A DNA stretch of 58,854 bases, from NCBI GenBank assembly GCA_002396805.1, contig DGYW01000064.1, positions 44,719 to 103,572 on the forward strand. The letters run 5' to 3'. Of this stretch, positions 50,209-58,435 are shown piece after piece (the first letter of the stretch is position 1; every line of letters starts with the position of its first letter). The translations under genes and the position numbers were made by a program. The notes below the pieces were generated by a model. It was not told where the DNA came from, did no database searches, and saw nothing but the letters and a program-made list of their open reading frames with translations. Source of the stretch: Firmicutes bacterium UBA4996 (GTDB taxonomy: Bacteria > Bacillota > Limnochordia > Darwinibacteriales > Darwinibacteriaceae).

Positions 50209-52468
50209 GATCTAAGATCCTCCTTAAAAACCAGCTAGCATTATCTTTTCCCTGGAGACCCACCTCTTCCACCGGTCCAACGCAGGAGGGGCAGCCGCTG
50301 GGGCAGGGGCAATGGTCAATGATGGATAAAGCTCGCCGAATTAGGCGCCCATGAGCTGCAAAAAGTTGTTCACTAAAACCTACTCCACCAGGGTATTTCT
50401 CATAAATGTAGACTGTGGGCTCAGCGGTGAAGGGGGAGCGAATCTGGGCGGTTACACCCAAATCGCTTGGCTCGCACATTAATTCTAAAGAAGCAATATT
50501 TCCCAGTAGATGAGAGGCTCCAATAAGAGCACTCTGTAATGCATCTCGATCTACGGGGTCCACGAGCCCATTGGGTATGCTAAACCAGTAGGCAGTGGTG
50601 TGCATTTCTTGTTCTGGTAAAGATATCTCGCCCCAGCCGATGTTTTCATGGGTATAGAATTTGATCTTCTTGTACATGTGGGTCTTAGCCACAACAATAA
50701 CTTCACCCCAATTGCGCCTCACTTGGGGTAATTCTTCCTTAGCGAAGATATCCAAAACTTTTAGATCCACTGCCAAATTGGCGTCAGTGTAATAATCTAC
50801 GTCCACTTGTCTCGCATACGCTTTTTGCCGTTCCCAATCAAGTTGATCAATATGGTATTGACTGCTTTCGTGGATGTAAATTGCTCCTTCGTGAATGAGC
50901 ATTGGTGCACTAAAGCGATCCACTTCTCCAATTACTCGTGTTTGGCCATGGGTAGTATCAATAATGGCAAAGTTTTCTGTTGCTGCACTCCGTAACGAAA
51001 TATCTACTGCTGGATAGTTTTCGCTCATCCAATACCAACGTTGATCTACCTTACGGAGGATCATTTGTTCAGCAAGAAATTCTAAAATTTCCTGTGGGTC
51101 CACATCGCCGAATAGTTCACCTTGTACAAAGGGAAGTTCGAAAGCGGCACACTTCAGGTGGGATACGAGAATATAAAGGTTATTGGGATTAATCCGGGCG
51201 AACTCTGCACCTTTGTCCATAAAGTAGTTGGGATTTTGGATCATAAATTGATTTAGAGGGCTGGAGTTAGCTACAAGTATGGCTACAGAGGGCTCATTAC
51301 TCCGTCCCGCCCGGCCCAACTGTTGCCAAGTACTGGCTATTGTTCCTGGGTACCCTGTAAGAACAGCTGCTTGTAAGGTACCGATATCAATACCCAATTC
51401 TAAAGCGTTAGTACTTACCACTCCCAGAACCTTGCCATCCCGCAAGTCTCGTTCAATTTTTCTTCTCTGTTGGGGTAGGTAGCCACCACGATAGGCCCTG
51501 ATCTTCTCAGTCGTATCACCGAGTTTGTGAAAGGAATTTCTTAAATAGGTAACCAGTACCTCTGTATCAAGGCGACTTCGAGCAAAGACAATTGTGGGGA
51601 TGTTGGCCCCTATCAGCTCGTGGGCTACTGCTTCCGCTTCTAGTAAAGAACTGCGTCTAATCCCTAAGGGTTGGTTTACAACTGGGGGATTATAAAAGAG
51701 GATCTCCTTCTTACCCCGAGGTGCACCATTTTGATCAATCACGGTCACTGGACGACCAATTAAGCCTGCTCCATGTTCACTTGGATTGGCGATCGTAGCT
51801 GAAGTACAGATAAACTGGGGATTGGACCCATAGAATTGACAAATGCGGTGGAGGCGACGAAGTACATTAGCCACATGAGAGCCAAAGACACCGCGGTAAA
51901 TGTGCAATTCATCGATGACCACGTATTTGAGATTTTCAAATAGCCTCATCCACTTGGTGTGGTGGGGTAAGATTCCGGAGTGGAGCATGTCGGGATTGGT
52001 CACAACAATACTACCAGCGGAGCGAATTGCTTTGCGAGCATCGCCCGGTGTATCCCCATCATAGGTGTAGGTCTTAATTTTGCCGCCTAACTCTTCGCTC
52101 CAAGCCATCAGTTCAGCAACTTGATCCTGGGCCAAAGCCTTGGTGGGGAAGAGATAAAGGGCCCGGGCTTCTTCGTTTTCTATTAGGGCCTGAATAACAG
52201 GTAGGTTATAGCATAAGGTCTTTCCTGAGGCGGTAGGGGTAACCACTACAATGTCGTGGCCCTCTTGGACCGCTTGCAAGGATCGGGCCTGATGAATATA
52301 GAGTTGTTCAATGCCCTTCTGCCGTAGTAGCTCGGTTAGTTCGGGCGCCAGAAAAGAGGGAATGGGCTCAAAGACTCCTGGTTGCGCCGGTAGGGTATGT
52401 CGAAAGGTGACATTCCTCATAAAACGGGGATTACTAGTGATTTTCTCTACAGCGTTTTCCACACTCAC
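50141..52468 (-). CDS. mrfA: DEAD/DEAH-box helicase YprA/MrfA with DUF1998
   Basis: A 775-residue superfamily 2 helicase. Walker A is TPTASGKT (77-84), motif II DELH in VIDELHIYRG, motif VI QLGRAGRS. The C-terminal DUF1998 region has the four-cysteine cluster CPCPSGCPSC that binds zinc. It matches B. subtilis MrfA (YprA), a 3' to 5' helicase for mitomycin C lesion repair. The GTG start is preceded by AGGTG. The promoter has a LexA-type box in its spacer, so damage induction is likely. Confidence 0.95.
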   Translation of the reverse strand: MSVENAVEKITSNPRFMRNVTFRHTLPAQPGVFEPIPSFLAPELTELLRQKGIEQLYIHQARSLQAVQEGHDIVVVTPTASGKTLCYNLPVIQALIENEEARALYLFPTKALAQDQVAELMAWSEELGGKIKTYTYDGDTPGDARKAIRSAGSIVVTNPDMLHSGILPHHTKWMRLFENLKYVVIDELHIYRGVFGSHVANVLRRLHRICQFYGSNPQFICTSATIANPSEHGAGLIGRPVTVIDQNGAPRGKKEILFYNPPVVNQPLGIRRSSLLEAEAVAHELIGANIPTIVFARSRLDTEVLVTYLRNSFHKLGDTTEKIRAYRGGYLPQQRRKIERDLRDGKVLGVVSTNALELGIDIGTLQAAVLTGYPGTIASTWQQLGRAGRSNEPSVAILVANSSPLNQFMIQNPNYFMDKGAEFARINPNNLYILVSHLKCAAFELPFVQGELFGDVDPQEILEFLAEQMILRKVDQRWYWMSENYPAVDISLRSAATENFAIIDTTHGQTRVIGEVDRFSAPMLIHEGAIYIHESSQYHIDQLDWERQKAYARQVDVDYYTDANLAVDLKVLDIFAKEELPQVRRNWGEVIVVAKTHMYKKIKFYTHENIGWGEISLPEQEMHTTAYWFSIPNGLVDPVDRDALQSALIGASHLLGNIASLELMCEPSDLGVTAQIRSPFTAEPTVYIYEKYPGGVGFSEQLFAAHGRLIRRALSIIDHCPCPSGCPSCVGPVEEVGLQGKDNASWFLRRILDLESNQQAPAVSPTTEHSSHTHT

Positions 52469-52494
52469 TGTCTGGCACCTGCCCTTCTTCTTTA

Positions 52495-52524
52495 ATCATA
52501 AACGAACAAGAGTTTGCATGTCAA
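52495..52524 (-). promoter_or_regulatory. mrfA promoter with embedded LexA (SOS) box
   Basis: On the minus strand TTGACA (52524-52519) and TATGAT (52500-52495) are 18 bases apart. The spacer contains, on the plus strand, CGAACAAGAGTTTG at 52503-52516, which fits the Gram-positive LexA consensus CGAAC-RNRY-GTTYG at all but one position. LexA bound here would block the promoter. Confidence 0.85.
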
Positions 52525-52529
52525 CTTTT

Positions 52530-52558
52530 TTGCAGGAAACTCCCGGACTTTACATAAT
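52530..52558 (+). promoter_or_regulatory. Possible promoter of the secreted protein gene at 52582
   Basis: TTGCAG at 52530-52535 and CATAAT at 52553-52558 are 17 bases apart. The -10 is good and the -35 weak. It is back to back with the mrfA promoter. Confidence 0.5.
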
Positions 52559-52581
52559 ACCTTTAAGGATAGAAAGGAGAT

Positions 52582-53523
52582 GTGAGTAAAGTGTTGCGAA
52601 AAGTGGGCTTGTTGGTTCTAGTAATGCTGTTTATTCCACTTGTTCTTTCTGGGCTTAGTTTGGCGAGCACCGAGCCAGCTGATTTGACTTTGCCCGATTT
52701 GTCCTATCAAGCGGTAATGGAATTCAATGGGGAGTCGACAAGCTCTCGAATATACATTAATGATGGGAAGATTTATGTTGAAATTGCCGATCAACTGATA
52801 CTCATGGATGATTTCTTTGTAGAAGAAATTAGGACACTCAGTATTGATTATCTCCACGAGTTTGCAGAGGAGTATGAAGTGCGCGAATTAGGAACGGAAA
52901 TAGTCCTTAACCAAACAACCATTCATCAGCAGATCGTTAATAAAGAGACCGGTGTCGTGGTCCAAGAAGGGTGGACTGCCTTGGAGTTGCCTCTACCTCT
53001 ACCTTTGCGGTCCATTAGCTATGACGAGGCAGGAAATCTGGTCTCCAAAACAACAATTGTGGAGTTAGACTTCGATCCGGATTTTAGTCAGATTGATTTT
53101 AATGCGGCCTTACCTTTCCCATTGTCGGGTAGGAACCAGAATATCACTCGTCTTACTCCAGCAGAGTTCGAGAGTCTAGTACCTTGGTATGACGTTTCTC
53201 AAAGGCCACTACCAGGTTTTGAACTGACCTTGATTCACTGCGAGTCTTACCCTTTCACTGCTGCTTTTTTGAACATTACCTTAACCTATTCAGATGGAGC
53301 GCAAAACCTAAGGATTAGGGTCTTTGGTGAAAGAGCAAAATTGGTAGACATACACGGCCCGTCAGAGTTTTCGTTATTGACAAGTGCTTCACTGGAAGGG
53401 GTACACTTAGAGCCGGCCATTAGATCGACAAGAACAAATGTAATGATAGGTTTTATGGATCCTATCAACCGTAGTGATGGGAACATCTTCTTAAGATCAG
53501 TGGTGTTACACCCTGCACGTTAG
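52582..53523 (+). CDS. Secreted protein of unknown function, LolA/RseB-like N-terminal half
   Basis: A 313-residue exported protein. The signal peptide runs to about residue 29 (SLAST). The start of the mature part, YQAVMEFNGESTSSRIYINDGK and on, resembles the first strands of LolA/RseB-like or DUF4412-like lipid-binding folds; I do not recognise the second half. It may be a periplasmic protein. GTG start with AAAGGAGAT upstream; divergent from mrfA. Function unassigned. Confidence 0.7.
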   Translation: MSKVLRKVGLLVLVMLFIPLVLSGLSLASTEPADLTLPDLSYQAVMEFNGESTSSRIYINDGKIYVEIADQLILMDDFFVEEIRTLSIDYLHEFAEEYEVRELGTEIVLNQTTIHQQIVNKETGVVVQEGWTALELPLPLPLRSISYDEAGNLVSKTTIVELDFDPDFSQIDFNAALPFPLSGRNQNITRLTPAEFESLVPWYDVSQRPLPGFELTLIHCESYPFTAAFLNITLTYSDGAQNLRIRVFGERAKLVDIHGPSEFSLLTSASLEGVHLEPAIRSTRTNVMIGFMDPINRSDGNIFLRSVVLHPAR

Positions 53524-53546
53524 AATAATTTGTTTGGAGTGATTGT

Positions 53547-53960
53547 ATGTGGAAGCTATATGCTGTGCTTTCCGCTGTCTTTGCTAGCTTGACTGCCATT
53601 TTCGCTAAGATTGGCATTAAGGATGTCAATTCTAACCTGGCTACAGCTGTTCGTACAGTAGTTATTTTAGTAATTGCTTGGGGCATCGTCTTTTTGACCG
53701 GGGCTCAGAAGGGGTTGGGCAATATCACCCGACATAGCTGGCTCTTTTTGATCCTTTCCGGAATGGGCACCGGACTCTCGTGGTTATTTTATTTCAAGGC
53801 CATCCAGTTAGGGGATGTTTCTAAGGTCGCTCCCATCGACAAATCTAGTATAGTGCTGACGATTATCTTATCCTTTGTTGTTCTGGGTGAAGTGGCCGAC
53901 ACCAAGACGATTATTGGGGGATTGTTGATCGCTCTTGGGACATTTGTTTTGATTTTTTAG
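53547..53960 (+). CDS. EamA-family small membrane transporter
   Basis: A 137-residue protein with four helices making one EamA repeat, starting MWKLYAVLSAVFASLTAIFA. Single-repeat members of the drug/metabolite transporter superfamily act as dimers. The motif SSIVLTIILSFVVLGE is typical of EamA. TTGGAG lies upstream. Its stop overlaps that of the convergent VanW gene by four bases. Substrate unknown. Confidence 0.88.
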   Translation: MWKLYAVLSAVFASLTAIFAKIGIKDVNSNLATAVRTVVILVIAWGIVFLTGAQKGLGNITRHSWLFLILSGMGTGLSWLFYFKAIQLGDVSKVAPIDKSSIVLTIILSFVVLGEVADTKTIIGGLLIALGTFVLIF

Positions 53961-54958
53961 GGTCCGTATTCGAGGTAATTTGGAAGTGGGCGGTAAGAAT
54001 CCATCCCCAAGTATTTCTGCATAACGGGAAGGTTGGGGTACTCAATGTTGATCCAGGTCTTCACGGACAATCCTTCCGCGCCCTGAATTAGGCGAGCCTC
54101 GCCAGGGGCTAAGGCAGGATTTTTGCGCCGAATTGTCCAAGTAGGCATCCGGTGTACCTCTTCTGAATGCCATTCCACCAAAGGCGGATCGTATTGGCCA
54201 TAAATGGCGATGTATAGTGTGGAATTATACGTTTCTGCCCAAATGACTAAAGAATGATCCCTGTTGTTGATAAACTGTAGATCCTTAGAGCCCCACAGTA
54301 CCGTGGCGTCACGCCCTGGGGGTACGTAGGGAACCAACATGCTGTGAGAGTAACGTTCAATTACTGGCAAGTCACTATGAATGGCCACGTTATACATGGT
54401 GGTAGCTACTTTGCAGATTCCTCCACCGATTGTGGAATCGATGGTTCCGTTTATGTAAAGGGGCCCTAGACCAAAACCTCTATCTATGGTTCTAGGGCCT
54501 ATTGCGCTGTTGAGGGAAAACACCTCTCTAGGTTGTATAACGTTCCCGGCTAAATAGGAGGCTGCTGTTGTCACATTATTTTCCTCCTGCAAAATCGGAC
54601 TTGGTAGGGTGGTGCGAAATGCGTTGATTAGACGATCTGCTCCGAAACGCGTGCGTAGATCGTTAAGATCTACTGGGGGCTTGGCAAACCAAGGCAAGTC
54701 CTGTTCAGCGACTAAACTATACAGTGGATTACCTTCGCCAAGACCAACTCCCGCAGGTACATACCGGCCTACCACCGGTTGACTTGGATTAACTCTGGCC
54801 AGATCTAACCATCCATCTTCTACCCAAAAGTGAATGGGTAGAATGGCCGGCCATGAGTGTTGTAGTGGTTCTAGATAGAGCGAGCAGACCACAAGATATC
54901 CGGCGAAAATACAGATGATGTGGGGCAAATGGTACCATGCCCTTCTTTTTTTTGGCAT
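53957..54958 (-). CDS. VanW family protein
   Basis: A 333-residue protein with an N-terminal membrane anchor (about 11-30) and a VanW domain outside the membrane: REVFSLNSAIGPRT, then TIGGGICKVATTMYNVAI and ERYSHSMLVPYVPPG. VanW-like proteins are found in vancomycin resistance clusters and in spore-forming or cell-wall contexts, with unknown function. ATG 54958 has AAGGAGGG seven bases upstream; an in-frame ATG at 54964 is too close to it. No other van gene is nearby. Confidence 0.9.
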   Translation of the reverse strand: MPKKRRAWYHLPHIICIFAGYLVVCSLYLEPLQHSWPAILPIHFWVEDGWLDLARVNPSQPVVGRYVPAGVGLGEGNPLYSLVAEQDLPWFAKPPVDLNDLRTRFGADRLINAFRTTLPSPILQEENNVTTAASYLAGNVIQPREVFSLNSAIGPRTIDRGFGLGPLYINGTIDSTIGGGICKVATTMYNVAIHSDLPVIERYSHSMLVPYVPPGRDATVLWGSKDLQFINNRDHSLVIWAETYNSTLYIAIYGQYDPPLVEWHSEEVHRMPTWTIRRKNPALAPGEARLIQGAEGLSVKTWINIEYPNLPVMQKYLGMDSYRPLPNYLEYGP

Positions 54959-55135
54959 AGGCATCCCTCCTTCACACTTCCATCGTACTAACTCTATGTG
55001 GAAATTGAGGTTGTTATTCAAAGCTCGCAAGTGGGCTTAACGCAAATATAACGAGTCGGGGGAGGTTAGGACTGCAGGAAATTTCTAACACTGAAAGAAT
55101 CCATTAACAAATGATAACTAAGGGAGGTAGTAATA

Positions 55136-55777
55136 ATGTGGAGGAGTGCTCGAATCTTTGTTTTGATCTTGCTTTTGGTAGCTGTTAATGGAGGGGCGGT
55201 GTACGGAGCGGAGCAGTGGTCTACACCAGTTGTTACCAAGCCGTGGTCTGAGTCCCTTGGTCCTGAGGAAGAAGCTCCCCCACAGGAGAACGTTCTTCCT
55301 CCATCACAAGATATAGACACAGAAATGGAGCAACCACCTAGTTGGATTGATGATCTGTGGAGCGCCTCAACACAAGAGGATCCGTCTCCGCCACAAGATT
55401 ACCGTGAACTGTTGGGAACCTGGTATATCTGGACTCCCGGTGCTGTGAAGAGCATCTACGATAATGAAGGTAAATACGTGGGTCATCAATTGGGTCAAGG
55501 TGCGGCACAAGGTATTATCGTTCTCAACCAAGATGGAACGTACAGCATGAGCCATGGCGCTTGGGACCATGGAACAACGGTAACAGGAGAATGGCGCCTG
55601 TCTTATCCCAGAGAAATTAATGGAGAAATCCTCCAAGGTATAGTTTTGCCGGAAGGTATTTCGCGTTCGGACTGGGCTGTGGCACCGTCATCTAACGGAA
55701 AGATGCGCTTGCTCTGGGCTATGTATTGGGCGGATGGTTCTGCAACTTGGGTTTATGATAGTGAACTTGTTAGATAA
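55136..55777 (+). CDS. Secreted protein of unknown function with proline-rich linker
   Basis: A 213-residue exported protein. Signal peptide to about VYGAE, then a Pro/Glu-rich low-complexity stretch (about 45-90), then a small beta-rich domain beginning LLGTWYIWTPG and containing IIVLNQDGTYSMS and GEWRL. This pattern is like small lipocalin-like stress domains, but I cannot assign a family. GGGAGGT precedes the ATG. It stands alone between VanW (divergent) and the GGDEF/HD-GYP gene, with a stem-loop after it. Confidence 0.75.
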   Translation: MWRSARIFVLILLLVAVNGGAVYGAEQWSTPVVTKPWSESLGPEEEAPPQENVLPPSQDIDTEMEQPPSWIDDLWSASTQEDPSPPQDYRELLGTWYIWTPGAVKSIYDNEGKYVGHQLGQGAAQGIIVLNQDGTYSMSHGAWDHGTTVTGEWRLSYPREINGEILQGIVLPEGISRSDWAVAPSSNGKMRLLWAMYWADGSATWVYDSELVR

Positions 55778-55784
55778 GTTGGAG

Positions 55785-55812
55785 GCACGGCTAGTAATCT
55801 AGTCGTGCTTTG
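55785..55812 (+). terminator. Stem-loop terminator
   Basis: GCACGGCTAG at 55785-55794 pairs with CTAGTCGTGC at 55799-55808 (one G-T pair) around TAAT; a short TTTG follows. Confidence 0.6.
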
Positions 55813-55915
55813 ATCATTATTATTTACTCAAACAGGTATATGGCTCTTAGTGCAGAATGAACCGGGAGGGGGAGTACTTTTTAGTTTAGCCTACTAAAAG
55901 TTAAGGGGCGGGGTC

Positions 55916-57463
55916 ATGTCTATTGTGTTGGCCATTTTTCTTATGGCCTGTCTTGTGCTGATCTTTAGGCAAATTGTTCTTATCAGAGAAAATAGGGGAT
56001 TAATAGCCCGTGATCAAATTAGCACTGCCGCTCTCGAGGTTAGGCAAAGAAGGTACAACCAGCTATTACGGGCTCTTAGTGATGCCATTATTGTAGTAGA
56101 CATTGACGGACGGGTTGAAGCTCTAAATGAGCAAGCTCAAGCTCTCATTGGCTACAGTGCAGAAGAGGCGATTAGGCAACCCTATGAACAAGTCTATACT
56201 ATCATTGACCCTAATTCTGATAACCCTATGACCAATACACTCCGTACCGGGCAAGTGTCAGAGCGAAGAAGTAACCTGACGCTCAACAGGAAGGACGGAC
56301 AGCAAGTTCAGATTACTGAGAAAGTAGTCCCGCTACTAGGCGATCACGGCAAGGTTGAGGGGGCTATGTGTTTATTTAGGAATATGAGTGAAAGCGAGAT
56401 CCAGGAGGCCTGTCTCGAACAACTTACCTTTAGGGATAGCCTGACTAGTTTATATAATCGTGCATTTTTTGAGGTGGAGTTACACCGTTTAGATAGTGCT
56501 GAATATCTTCCTCTATCCTTGATGATTGGGGACTTGGATGGTCTCAAGCTGACCAATGACATATTTGGCCATGCCGCAGGTGATGAGCTGCTCAAGACAG
56601 TAGCCCGTGTGTTTTCGGAGGTTGTTCGTCCTAATGATCGGGTTTTTCGTTGGGGAGGGGACGAGTTTGTAATGCTCTTACCTCGCACTTCTACTGAAGA
56701 AGCGGCCCGGATACGGGATGCAGTTATGGCGAAGTTAGCGGGGAAAAGCATAGGGCCTATAAAGCTTCATATGACCTTAGGCTGGGCCACAAAGGAAAGA
56801 GTGGAGCAGGATATTCGAGTGGTGTGGCAACAAGCGGATGAGCAGATGTATTGGATGAAAACAGTTGACCGCACTTCTTTTCAACGGCAAACCTTAGAAA
56901 GCATATCCCAAGAATTGTTTTCGAGGAGTGCCGCGGAGAAGGGTCATGGGGAACGTGTTGGTGAACTGGCAGAACAATTCGGTGCCTACTTAGGTCTGGC
57001 TGAGGCGGATTTAGGCAAGCTCAAAATGGCAGGGTATCTCCATGATATTGGCAAAGTAGCTTTAGAGCCAGAAATCTTACACAAGCCATTTCCCCTAGAA
57101 CCTCAGGATCAACACGAAATGAAACGGCATCCGTTAGTGGGTTTTCGCTTACTGAATTTTTTCGAGGACACCGCAGATTTGGCTGATGGAGTATTAGCCC
57201 ACCATGAGTGGTGGGACGGAAGCGGTTATCCCAAGGGTTTGCAAGGTGAGAAAATTCCCCTTCTGGGCAGAATTTTGGCAATTATGGAGACTTACGATCG
57301 GGTCTCGTTTAATCCCTTTGCCCGTCCATTTGGTCGCGAAGAAGCTTTGCAACTAATCGCCGAGGGAGCAGGGGGCAAGTTCGATCCCAATCTAGTCCAA
57401 TCTTTCCTAGAAATGATGAAGGTAAGTGATGGGATTGAGGTCGCGGTCAGCAAAGATGAGTGA
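55916..57463 (+). CDS. PAS-GGDEF-HD-GYP cyclic-di-GMP signalling protein
   Basis: A 515-residue protein that may both make and break cyclic di-GMP. One N-terminal helix (about 2-20), a PAS domain (about 40-160), a GGDEF domain with intact GGDEF near 247 and the inhibitory I-site RPND five residues before it, and an HD-GYP domain with HDIGK near 376 and HHEWWDGSGYP near 430. Both catalytic motifs look complete, so the net activity may switch with the PAS signal. GGGGCGGGG lies upstream of the ATG. It is a single-gene unit ended by the terminator at 57473. Confidence 0.94.
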   Translation: MSIVLAIFLMACLVLIFRQIVLIRENRGLIARDQISTAALEVRQRRYNQLLRALSDAIIVVDIDGRVEALNEQAQALIGYSAEEAIRQPYEQVYTIIDPNSDNPMTNTLRTGQVSERRSNLTLNRKDGQQVQITEKVVPLLGDHGKVEGAMCLFRNMSESEIQEACLEQLTFRDSLTSLYNRAFFEVELHRLDSAEYLPLSLMIGDLDGLKLTNDIFGHAAGDELLKTVARVFSEVVRPNDRVFRWGGDEFVMLLPRTSTEEAARIRDAVMAKLAGKSIGPIKLHMTLGWATKERVEQDIRVVWQQADEQMYWMKTVDRTSFQRQTLESISQELFSRSAAEKGHGERVGELAEQFGAYLGLAEADLGKLKMAGYLHDIGKVALEPEILHKPFPLEPQDQHEMKRHPLVGFRLLNFFEDTADLADGVLAHHEWWDGSGYPKGLQGEKIPLLGRILAIMETYDRVSFNPFARPFGREEALQLIAEGAGGKFDPNLVQSFLEMMKVSDGIEVAVSKDE

Positions 57464-57472
57464 AATGAAAAG

Positions 57473-57494
57473 GAGCCTAGCAAACGCTAGGCTC
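57473..57494. terminator. Bidirectional terminator between GGDEF/HD-GYP and peroxiredoxin genes
   Basis: GAGCCTAGC and GCTAGGCTC form a perfect nine-base stem around AAAC; TTCTGTT follows on the plus strand and CCTTTT on the minus strand. Confidence 0.9.
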
Positions 57495-57516
57495 TTCTGT
57501 TATCGTTTACGAAGTC

Positions 57517-58230
57517 TTAGTCTTCGAATGCTTCTTTGACTTGCCACTCTTTCCAAACATTACCAACTAAGTCAACACCAGGTTTCAACGTTTTCTTACC
57601 TGGCTTCCAACCGGAGGGTGTTACTTGGGCACCTTTGGTTTGCCGTACTAACTGGAAGGCTTCAATTTGGCGTAACGCCTCTTGGACATTGCGCCCTACG
57701 GGCGATGTCATTACTTCAAAGGCCTGTACTACACCATCTGGGTCTATAATAAAGCGCCCGCGGTCTTGTACTCCAGCCTCTTCGTTATAAACGCCATAAA
57801 GTCTGCCAATGTTACCGTTTTGATCAGAAAGCATAGGGAAGGGGATATCCTTGCCCAACATCTTAGATAGCTCTAGATCATTCCACATCTTATGGACAAA
57901 CATGCTATCCACACTAACAGATAATACTTCAACATCTAGGTTCTCAAACTCAGGGTATTTTTCAGCAACTGCTGAAACTTCAGTTGCTCAGACGAAGGTG
58001 AAATCACCGGGGTAAAAACAGAGCATTACCCACTTTCCACGATAATCTGCGAGGTTTACCTCCCCAAATTGTCCCTTGTGAAAAGCTGGGGCAGTAAAAT
58101 CAGGTGCAGGTTTTCCAACTCTAATCATAGACTTTTCTTCTCCTTTCTGAATCTCTGGCATAGAATCCAGTTCGACGGCCGGCTTGCTTTGACCAACGGG
58201 TCTGGCACAGCCGGGCTCCATTTTCTTCAT
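57517..58230 (-). CDS. prxU: Selenocysteine-containing peroxiredoxin (AhpC/Prx family), TGA read as Sec
   Basis: A 237-residue peroxiredoxin if the TGA at 57990-57988 is read as selenocysteine 81. Upstream the frame encodes KPAPDFTAPAF and CFYPGDFTFV; the next residue in the family is always the peroxidatic Cys, and here it is TGA. Downstream the same frame continues without shift as ATEVSAVAEKY and VEVLSVSVDS, then GRFIIDPDGVVQ. The rest of the protein is well conserved, so this is recoding, not decay. Hairpins directly after the TGA fit a bacterial SECIS. The usual resolving Cys (VCPAGW) is Thr in QVTPSGWKPG. ATG 58230 has AAGGAGG upstream. About 35 extra N-terminal residues include one Cys. 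Confidence 0.92.
57960..57987 (-). promoter_or_regulatory. Putative bacterial SECIS element in the peroxiredoxin mRNA
   Basis: Read on the minus strand, TTTCAGC-AGTT-GCTGAAA forms a perfect seven-base stem; its loop begins 17 bases after the TGA and has G in second place, which fits described bSECIS rules (loop 16-37 bases downstream, G among the first two loop bases). A competing stem, GCAACTG with CAGTTGC, abuts the TGA. Confidence 0.8.
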
Positions 58231-58249
58231 GCCAACAATCCTCCTTCGG

Positions 58250-58274
58250 TATAATAAGAGTGGTTCTTATTATA
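58250..58274 (-). promoter_or_regulatory. Perfect palindromic operator upstream of the selenoperoxiredoxin
   Basis: TATAATAAGA (58250-58259) and TCTTATTATA (58265-58274) are exact complements around GTGGT. The repeat lies ten bases before the ribosome site and includes -10-like sequence. A Fur/PerR-family regulator would suit the gene, but the half-sites do not match the B. subtilis Per box closely. Confidence 0.65.
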
Positions 58275-58403
58275 CTTCATCTTTGTTTGGGAAAGTCCTC
58301 CTTTTTTCCCAAGAATTGTTGCGGTGAATTGGTAAATGTGTTAAAGTTAAAATGATAAATGTTAAGTAAAAATGGCCAGTGGCGGCGTTTGTTTTTTCAA
58401 CAT

Positions 58404-58423
58404 TTGTGCATACGCTTGCACAA
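58404..58423 (+). promoter_or_regulatory. LacI-family/cre-like operator at the pullulanase gene
   Basis: TTGTGCA-TACGCT-TGCACAA is a perfect seven-base inverted repeat. Its core TGCATACGCTTGCA matches the LacI/CcpA-type consensus TGNAANCGNTTNCA at all but one position. It ends at the ribosome site AAGGAGGGG, so a bound repressor would block transcript elongation or initiation. Confidence 0.65.
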
Positions 58424-58435
58424 GGAGGGGTTAAG

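Noticed and set aside
53957..55030. VanW as part of a vancomycin resistance cluster
   Set aside because: No vanHAX, vanRS or other resistance gene is nearby; isolated VanW proteins are common in Firmicutes.
57988..57990. TGA as nonsense mutation or sequencing error that makes the peroxiredoxin a pseudogene
   Set aside because: It replaces exactly the catalytic Cys codon, the frame is intact on both sides, family sequence is well conserved, and SECIS-like hairpins follow. Selenocysteine is the simpler reading.
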